NCBI GenBank assembly: GCA_910577185.1
Contig: CAJTLR010000016.1
Coordinates: 32,784 to 53,964 of the forward strand
Direction of reading: 5' to 3'
DNA from: an uncultured Acetatifactor sp.
GTDB lineage: Bacteria > Bacillota > Clostridia > Lachnospirales > Lachnospiraceae
Length of the DNA: 21,181 nt
Shown: positions 16,399 through 21,181 of the stretch, in pieces
Layout: each line of letters starts with the position of its first letter
Numbering within the stretch: position 1 is the stretch's first letter
Position numbers and translations under genes: made by a program
Notes under the pieces: model-generated
Seen by the model: the letters and a program-made list of their open reading frames with translations, nothing else
Databases searched by the model: none
Told to the model about the DNA's origin: nothing

Positions 16399-17511
16399 AT
16401 GTTTAAAAGATACAGAATACGTGATTTTGATTTTAAACTGGTGCTGATGATCTTTGCCCTTTCGGCAATCGGCGTCATCACCATCGGAAGCGCGGAAGAA
16501 TCACTCCTGACCAGGCAGCTGGCCGGAGTGGTTGCCGGTGCCTTTCTTATGATTATCATTTCCCTGTTTGACTACACGTGGATCATAAGCCTCAGCTGGC
16601 TGATCTATGTGGTAAATCTGGTGCTTCTGGTGGCAGTCTGGCAGTTTGGGGAAGAGACCAAAGGGGCCACCCGATGGCTGGAAATAGGGGGACTGAAATT
16701 TCAACCTTCAGAAACTGCAAAAATAATGTTGATTTTATTGTTCGCACAGTTTATTATGAAACATAGGAAGAAATTAAATACCGTTGGCATCATAGCCTGC
16801 TGTGTGGGAATTTATGCCGTACCGTGGTTTCTGGTGTGGAAACAGCCGGATTTGTCCACAAGCATGGTGCTGCTGGCCATATTCTGCGTCATTATGTTTG
16901 CGGGCGGAATCAGTCTGAAACTGGTATTTGCCGTGCTGGCAGTGGTGATTCCCGCCGTGGCGCTGGTAATTTCCCTGGCGCTGCAGCCGGACAACGATCT
17001 TCTGACCGGCAGCCAGCGGAACCGGATTCTGGCATTTGTCAATCCGGAGGAATACTCCACCACATATGCTTACCAGCAGCTGAATTCCGTGACGGCCATA
17101 GCATCCGGGCAGCTGGAGGGAAAGGGGTATAAAAACAACGAGATTACTTCCGTAAAAAACGGGAATTTTCTATCGGAGGCGGAGACGGATTTTATTTTTT
17201 CCGTGATCGGGGAAGAGTTCGGGTTTAAGGGATGCGTGACAGTAATCGTGCTGCTGTTCGCCATTTCCCTGGAATGCATTTCCATTGCGCGAAAGGCAAA
17301 AGATGTGGCCGGCACCATAATCGCTGCCAGCATGGGGGGACTGGTGGCTGTTCAGGGGTTCTTCAATATCGGCGTGGCTACTTTCATTCTGCCCAACACA
17401 GGGCTTACACTTCCTTTTGTCAGCTATGGGCTGACATCATTAATCAGTCTGTTTATGGGAATGGGGGTTGTACTGAACGTGAGACTTCAGGCAAAGCGAG
17501 CAAAACAATAG
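16399..17511 (+). CDS. rodA: Rod-shape SEDS glycosyltransferase RodA/FtsW family
   Basis: This 370-aa polytopic SEDS protein polymerises lipid II into glycan strands with its class B PBP partner. It shows about ten hydrophobic segments and the family motifs GATRWLEIGGLKFQPSE, KQPDLSTSMVLL and FLSEAETDFIFSVIGEEFGF. In the last of these D264 aligns with the essential Asp of E. coli RodA (D262). NIGVATFILPNTGLTLPFVSYGLTSL completes the C-terminus. RodA rather than FtsW is preferred from its place in the mre/PBP2 cluster. I chose the ATG at 16399 with AGGTG upstream. An ATG at 16285 would overlap minE and add 38 residues lacking family similarity. Confidence 0.93.
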   Translation: MFKRYRIRDFDFKLVLMIFALSAIGVITIGSAEESLLTRQLAGVVAGAFLMIIISLFDYTWIISLSWLIYVVNLVLLVAVWQFGEETKGATRWLEIGGLKFQPSETAKIMLILLFAQFIMKHRKKLNTVGIIACCVGIYAVPWFLVWKQPDLSTSMVLLAIFCVIMFAGGISLKLVFAVLAVVIPAVALVISLALQPDNDLLTGSQRNRILAFVNPEEYSTTYAYQQLNSVTAIASGQLEGKGYKNNEITSVKNGNFLSEAETDFIFSVIGEEFGFKGCVTVIVLLFAISLECISIARKAKDVAGTIIAASMGGLVAVQGFFNIGVATFILPNTGLTLPFVSYGLTSLISLFMGMGVVLNVRLQAKRAKQ

Positions 17512-17532
17512 AAAAGCGAGGAGGTACTACTT

Positions 17533-17928
17533 ATGAACATTGCGCTGATTGCACATGATGCAAAAAAGAAACTGATGCAGAATTTCTGTATCGCGTATAG
17601 GGGGATATTGAGCAAAAACGATTTGTATGCCACAGGAACCACGGGACGTCTGATTGAAGAAGTCACTAATCTGAATATCCGCAAATGCCTTGCGGGACAT
17701 CTGGGCGGGGAACAGCAGATCGGGGCCCAGATTGAAAATAATGAAATCGATCTTGTGATATTTCTGCGGGATCCTTTAAATCCGCAGAAGCACGAGCCGG
17801 ATGTCAATAATGTGATACGTCTCTGCGATACACATAATATTCCGCTTGCGACAAATCTGGCAAGTGCGGAACTGTTGATCAAGGCTCTGGACAGAGGGGA
17901 TTTGGAATGGCGTGAAATGTACAAATAG
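17533..17928 (+). CDS. mgsA: Methylglyoxal synthase
   Basis: This 131-aa cytoplasmic enzyme family converts dihydroxyacetone phosphate to methylglyoxal and phosphate, a bypass that relieves sugar-phosphate stress. Conserved parts are IALIAHDAKK (H8 = E. coli H19), LYATGTTGRLIEEVT (phosphate site), IDLVIFLRDPLN (D80 = D91) and HEPD (H87 = H98, D90 = D101). The residue matching E. coli catalytic Asp71, in GGDQQ, is Glu here (E60, GGEQQ, codon GAA), so rate or specificity may differ. The length is typical of short Gram-positive forms. AGGAGG lies 10 nt before the ATG. The gene is 21 nt after rodA and overlaps the next gene by 17 nt. Confidence 0.93.
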   Translation: MNIALIAHDAKKKLMQNFCIAYRGILSKNDLYATGTTGRLIEEVTNLNIRKCLAGHLGGEQQIGAQIENNEIDLVIFLRDPLNPQKHEPDVNNVIRLCDTHNIPLATNLASAELLIKALDRGDLEWREMYK

Positions 17929-18898
17929 AAAAATCATGGTTTTTGTTCTGTGTATGCTGCTGACAGCAGGCGGCAGCACAGGATGCGGCAGTCTGCCGTA
18001 TGATATGCCGTACCAGGCAGATTATGATGTGAGCAGTTTTAACGTGGTCTCCAGGGAGGAAAAACGAACTGCCGCGCCTTTTGCCTCGGGATTATGTGTG
18101 GCGGCCAGGGATGTTGTCAGTGACGAGGGACCTGACATGGCCCAGGTGGAAGCGGCGGGGCTTTTCGGACTGGAAAACCGGGAAGTGCTCTATGCAAAAA
18201 ACATTCATGAACGTCTGCACCCTGCAAGCCTGACCAAGGTGATGACAGCCCTTGTGGCGCTGGAAAACGGCCAGCTGAACCAGACGCTGACAGCCAGCGA
18301 TGCCGTGAATATCACGGAATCCGGTGCAGTGTTGTGCGGTTTAAAGAGCGGGGATACCATGACGCTGGACCAGGCGCTGCGTATTCTGCTGGTATATTCT
18401 GCCAATGATGTGGCAATGCTGATTGCGGAGAACATCGGAGGAAGCGTGGAGCGTTTTGTGGAAATGATGAATGAGAAAGCCCATGCACTGGGAGCCACAA
18501 ACACAAGTTTCCGGAATCCTCACGGACTGACGGACTCGGAACATTATACTACGGCATATGATTTGTACCTGATTTTTAATGCGGCTGTGAAATACGACAC
18601 TTTTAACGAAATCATACATATGTCAGATTACCAGACAGCGTTTTATGACAGAGACGGAAAGGAAAAGGCGTTTGACAAGCAGAACAGCAACCAGTTTTTG
18701 CGGGGAGAATACCAGGCGCCCACCAATGTGACGGTGATCGGGGGCAAGACCGGAACCACCAGCGCGGCGGGCAACTGTCTGATTCTTCTCACCCGGGATG
18801 AAAACAGTTCTCTCTATATTTCTGTCATTCTCCGGGCGGAGGGCCCGGATGTGGTCTATGGCCGGATGGTAGATTTACTTGACGAGATTCATAAATAG
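17912..18898 (+). CDS. D-alanyl-D-alanine carboxypeptidase (S11, DacF-like), probable lipoprotein
   Basis: This 328-aa low-molecular-weight PBP removes the terminal D-Ala from peptidoglycan stem peptides outside the cell. Active-site motifs are SLTK (S106-K109), SAN (163-165) and KTG (279-281, GGKTGTTSAAG). HERLHPASLTKVMTALVAL and NPHGLTDSEHYTTAYDL are typical of family S11. The N-terminus is basic (MKCTNRK), then hydrophobic (IMVFVLCMLLTAGG), then STGC with Cys25. This suggests a lipid-modified anchor, although Ser at -3 is not the best lipobox residue. The GTG at 17912 overlaps mgsA by 17 nt. The in-frame ATG at 17936 lacks a ribosome site and would trim 8 residues. The C-terminal beta domain of many DacA proteins is absent or very short. 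Confidence 0.9.
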   Translation: MKCTNRKIMVFVLCMLLTAGGSTGCGSLPYDMPYQADYDVSSFNVVSREEKRTAAPFASGLCVAARDVVSDEGPDMAQVEAAGLFGLENREVLYAKNIHERLHPASLTKVMTALVALENGQLNQTLTASDAVNITESGAVLCGLKSGDTMTLDQALRILLVYSANDVAMLIAENIGGSVERFVEMMNEKAHALGATNTSFRNPHGLTDSEHYTTAYDLYLIFNAAVKYDTFNEIIHMSDYQTAFYDRDGKEKAFDKQNSNQFLRGEYQAPTNVTVIGGKTGTTSAAGNCLILLTRDENSSLYISVILRAEGPDVVYGRMVDLLDEIHK

Positions 18899-18901
18899 AG
18901 G

Positions 18902-18930
18902 TTGTTTTTTGGATGCATTTCCCTTATAAT
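18902..18930 (+). promoter_or_regulatory. Sigma-A-like promoter upstream of the 139-aa P-loop gene
   Basis: A perfect -10 TATAAT (18925-18930) follows TTGTTT (18902-18907) with exactly 17 bp between them. Initiation near 18937 would give a leader of about 37 nt ending in the strong AGGAGGG site of the next gene. This is the clearest promoter in the window. Confidence 0.65.
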
Positions 18931-18973
18931 GAGAATAGGGCAATACAATATTAATACTATAGGAGGGTTTCCA

Positions 18974-19393
18974 ATGGTCCAGTTAATCGTAGGCAATAAA
19001 GGTAAAGGTAAGACAACACAGCTATTGGACAAGGTAAATGGAGAGATCAAGGCGATTGCCGGCAATATCGTGTATCTCGACAAGAACACCAAACATATGT
19101 ACGAACTGAATAACAAAGTGCGTCTGATTGATGTATCCCAGTATATGGTGGAAAACAGCAGCGAATTCATGGGATTTGTCTGCGGTATTATTTCGCAGGA
19201 CCATGACCTGCAGCAGATGTATTTTGACAACTTCCTGAAAATATCATGCCTGGAAGGTCAGGACATCACTCCCATAGTGGAAAAATTGGAAAAACTCAGC
19301 AAAAAATCGGATGTGGACTTTATTTTAAGCGTTTCCATGGATATTTCGGAATTGCCTGAAATCCTGAAGGATAAGGTTATCGTTTCTCTGTAA
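18974..19393 (+). CDS. Small P-loop ATPase-like protein of unknown function
   Basis: This 139-aa protein starts with a canonical Walker A motif, GNKGKGKT (7-14), close to the N-terminus (MVQLIVGNKGKGKTTQLLDK). A hydrophobic strand near the C-terminus (VDFILSVSMDISELPEIL) could carry the Walker B acid, which I cannot assign firmly. No signal peptide or transmembrane helix is seen. Such short P-loop proteins are often auto-annotated as 'ATP-binding' or 'twitching motility' proteins, but nothing here supports pilus function. I chose the ATG at 18974, 7 nt after AGGAGGG; the upstream TTG at 18902 would overlap the promoter. It has its own promoter and a terminator-like hairpin 125 nt downstream, so it may be a single-gene unit. 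I do not know its role. Confidence 0.8.
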   Translation: MVQLIVGNKGKGKTTQLLDKVNGEIKAIAGNIVYLDKNTKHMYELNNKVRLIDVSQYMVENSSEFMGFVCGIISQDHDLQQMYFDNFLKISCLEGQDITPIVEKLEKLSKKSDVDFILSVSMDISELPEILKDKVIVSL

Positions 19394-19517
19394 GGATACT
19401 CCCTGCCGGCTTTGTCCAACCGGGCCTCTGCAGAATCCCACGTGCAGGGAAGCGGAAAGGATATTGGCAGCGATTCGGCTGCATGCACAAGTATATAGAA
19501 AATGATGATTACACAGG

Positions 19518-19547
19518 AAAGCCTCGGAAGAATTCACCGGGGCTTTT
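19518..19547 (+). terminator. Probable intrinsic terminator or attenuator before the HlyD-like gene
   Basis: AAAGCCTCGG (19518-19527) pairs with CCGGGGCTTT (19537-19546) around a 9-nt loop, with one T-G wobble, and ends in TTTT. The T-tract is short, so termination may be partial. The hairpin ends 17 nt before the TTG start of the next gene. The upstream stretch (19394-19517) also holds TCCCTGC/GCAGGGA (19400-19406 with 19444-19450) and GCAGC/GCTGC arms. Confidence 0.55.
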
Positions 19548-19563
19548 GCATGGGGGCATTGGA

Positions 19564-20967
19564 TTGGCAAAGAAAAAAAAGAAGATAAAAAAATACAGAA
19601 AACCTTTAAATCTGAATATTGGAATGATTATCTTCGGAGTTATTTTTATCTATGTCGTTGTCTGTGTGATCATGTATTTTCAGACAAGCCATATCGTCCG
19701 GTACGAGGTAAAGGAAGGCTCCCTGGCGGCAGACACCATATACCGCGGCATTGTGCTGCGGGATGAGACGGTGGTCTCCGCGGATTCAGCCGGTTATGTG
19801 AATTATTACGCCTGGGAGGGAGCGCGGGTGGCGCGGAACGATCTTGTGTATGTGGTTGATGAAACCGGGCGCCTGAAAGAAGAGCTGGACAGTCTGAACC
19901 TGGGCGAAAATTCGCTTTCCGACCAGGAGCTGGCGGAATTCCGCAGCGAAATTGTAAATTTTGTCCATGGATTTGACGCTTTTCATTATGAAAGTGTGTA
20001 TGACTTTAAATTTACACTGAAAAATACCGTGTCCAAGCTGGCAAATGTCAATATGCTCCAGAGCATGGACGACCTGAGCGGAACTTCGGGCGCGGATATG
20101 ATCAGCCGCTCCTATGCGCCGGCCACGGGCATTGTAGCCTACTGGATGGATGGCTATGAAGAGCTGAAAGCCATGGATGTGACAGAAGAGGTTTTTGACG
20201 AAACAAAGTATGAAAAAAAATGGATGACCGACAACTCCCTGCTGGAAGCCGGGGATGCGGTCTATAAATTGTCCACCAACGAAAACTGGTCCCTTGTGAT
20301 TCCGGTGGAGGCCGCCAGAGGCGCCGAACTGGAGGAAGAAGGGTTTGTTAAAGTCCGTTTCCTGAAAAACCAGTATGAGTCCTGGGGGGAAACGAAGCTG
20401 CTTACCAACGGGGATGGCAATACCTACCTGCAGCTTACTTTTACCAATTCCATGATTACCTTTATGTCCGACCGTTTCCTGGACGTGGAGCTGATTGTGG
20501 AGGATGAGACCGGCCTGAAAATTCCCGTTTCTTCCATTGTGCAGAAAGAATTTTTCCTGATACCGGAGGATTTTATCATTCCCGGCGGCAACAATGGGGG
20601 AGACAGTATCAGAAAGCAGGCTTTTCAGGAGGATGGCACCATATCCATTGACACCATGGAAGTAGAGGTATATTATTTTGACAGTGAGACCGGGGAATAT
20701 TACCTGGACAGCTCGCTGCTGAATTCGGGGGACAATTTATATGCCGCAGAAAGCGACGAAACCTATACCGTCAGCAAGCGGGCCACCCTGATCGGCGTTT
20801 ACAATATGAATAAGGGATATGCGGATTTTAAGCAGATTACCATATTGTACCAGAATGACGAATACGCCATCGTAAAACCGAACACAAAATACGGGCTGAG
20901 TGTTTATGATTACATAGTACTGAATGCGGAATCTGTCCGGGACGACCAGTTCATCAACCAGAAATAA
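19564..20967 (+). CDS. Membrane-anchored HlyD-like protein of unknown function
   Basis: This 467-aa protein has a Lys-rich cytoplasmic start (MAKKKKKIKKYRK), one transmembrane helix at about residues 18-40, and a large extracytoplasmic region. Right after the membrane, VKEGSLAADTIYRGIVLRDETVVSADSAGYVNYYAWEGARVARNDLVYVVDETG resembles the barrel-sandwich (lipoyl-like) half seen in HlyD/MFP adaptors. SRSYAPATGIVAYWMDGYEE resembles the returning half. Genes of this kind get the automatic name 'HlyD family efflux adaptor', but no transporter gene is adjacent, so an efflux role is not shown. I prefer the TTG at 19564 (GGGGG 7 nt upstream) to the ATG at 19483, which has no ribosome site and would translate the terminator hairpin. 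No obvious promoter was found in front of it. Confidence 0.75.
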   Translation: MAKKKKKIKKYRKPLNLNIGMIIFGVIFIYVVVCVIMYFQTSHIVRYEVKEGSLAADTIYRGIVLRDETVVSADSAGYVNYYAWEGARVARNDLVYVVDETGRLKEELDSLNLGENSLSDQELAEFRSEIVNFVHGFDAFHYESVYDFKFTLKNTVSKLANVNMLQSMDDLSGTSGADMISRSYAPATGIVAYWMDGYEELKAMDVTEEVFDETKYEKKWMTDNSLLEAGDAVYKLSTNENWSLVIPVEAARGAELEEEGFVKVRFLKNQYESWGETKLLTNGDGNTYLQLTFTNSMITFMSDRFLDVELIVEDETGLKIPVSSIVQKEFFLIPEDFIIPGGNNGGDSIRKQAFQEDGTISIDTMEVEVYYFDSETGEYYLDSSLLNSGDNLYAAESDETYTVSKRATLIGVYNMNKGYADFKQITILYQNDEYAIVKPNTKYGLSVYDYIVLNAESVRDDQFINQK

Positions 20968-20977
20968 GGGCCGGGGT

Positions 20978-21181
20978 GCTGACGCCGGGGACGGAACTGG
21001 ACAATACCGAACAGTCCCCCGGCAGGATGCGCCCGGAAAGGATTTCAGACACGGAGGTGGATGAATATCCTTTCCACCACAGGGGCGCTGACGCCGGGGA
21101 CGGAACTGGACAATACCAAAACAGTCCCCGGCAGGATGCGCCCGGAAAGGATTTCAGACACGGAGGTGGATGAATATCCTT
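20978..21181. repeat. 109-bp tandem repeat unit with two inverted repeats, two copies, cut by the window end
   Basis: Copy 1 (20978-21072) and copy 2 (21087-21181) are nearly identical over 95 bp with a period of 109 bp; they differ only in short A and C runs around 21008-21020. Each unit has two dyads. The first is GCCGGGGAC/GTCCCCGGC (21093-21101 with 21124-21132 in copy 2; copy 1 has an extra C in the right arm). The second is GGAAAGGAT/ATCCTTTCC (21035-21043 with 21067-21075 in copy 1). It begins 11 bp after the HlyD-like stop. It resembles REP-type intergenic palindromes. More copies may follow beyond the window. Confidence 0.85.

Noticed and set aside
19464..19497. TTGGCA and TATATA as a promoter for the HlyD-like gene
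   Set aside because: The -35-like hexamer is good, but the spacing to TATATA is 22 bp, outside the normal 16-18 range.
20976..21173. Short + strand open frame of 65 codons within the 3' repeat
   Set aside because: It is made only of the tandem palindromic repeat, with no ribosome site, and its frame changes between repeat copies. Treated as repeat DNA, not a gene.
20978..21181. Possible CRISPR array
   Set aside because: The repeated unit is about 95 bp with only a 14-bp gap, far from the short-repeat/unique-spacer pattern, and no cas genes are near.

Overview
The window looks like a chromosomal housekeeping segment from a Gram-positive clostridium, most likely Lachnospiraceae. This rests on three things seen together: a mutS-mutL-miaA repair and tRNA block, a radC-mreBCD-PBP2-minCDE-rodA-mgsA cell-shape block with MinE present, and a DUF4321 protein, an oversized PBP2 and small-protein content typical of that family. 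Base composition is balanced. Every supported gene is on the + strand. Several starts are non-ATG: TTG for the DUF4321 gene, mreB, PBP2 and the HlyD-like gene, and GTG for minC and the carboxypeptidase. No tRNA, rRNA, CRISPR array, prophage or transposase gene was seen.

Layout. (1) 72-7757: mutS, mutL, miaA and a PLP-dependent methionine gamma-lyase-family (YnbB-like) gene. The 285-bp mutL-miaA gap is the longest gene-free stretch; it holds several inverted repeats and a duplicated start region. (2) 7799-8969: a candidate promoter and structured leader, then a two-helix DUF4321 membrane protein and radC. (3) 9038-18898: a tightly packed run of mreB, mreC, mreD, PBP2 (mrdA), minC, minD, minE, rodA, mgsA and a D-Ala-D-Ala carboxypeptidase. 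Several pairs overlap (mreB/mreC by 4 nt, mgsA/carboxypeptidase by 17 nt). Several intercistronic gaps carry hairpins without U-tracts. (4) 18902-19393: a good sigma-A-like promoter and a 139-aa P-loop protein of unknown function. (5) 19518-20967: a terminator-like hairpin, then a membrane-anchored HlyD-like protein. (6) 20978-21181: two copies of a 109-bp tandem repeat, each with two inverted repeats, running off the end of the window.

How the genes fit together. MutS finds mismatches and MutL, which carries the endonuclease motifs, nicks the strand. MreB/C/D, PBP2 and RodA form the elongasome. MinC/D/E place the division site. The carboxypeptidase trims peptidoglycan stem peptides.

Most notable points: (a) the mreB product has lost the canonical phosphate-2 loop (NVGFET in place of DIGGGT) and has Lys where the catalytic Glu is expected; (b) the mgsA product has Glu where E. 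coli MgsA has the catalytic Asp71; (c) PBP2 carries an insertion of about 230 residues at the start of its transpeptidase domain; (d) the 3' tandem repeat looks like a dispersed palindromic element. No wholly new multi-gene system is evident; the divergent MreB/large-PBP2 elongasome is the best candidate for new biology.
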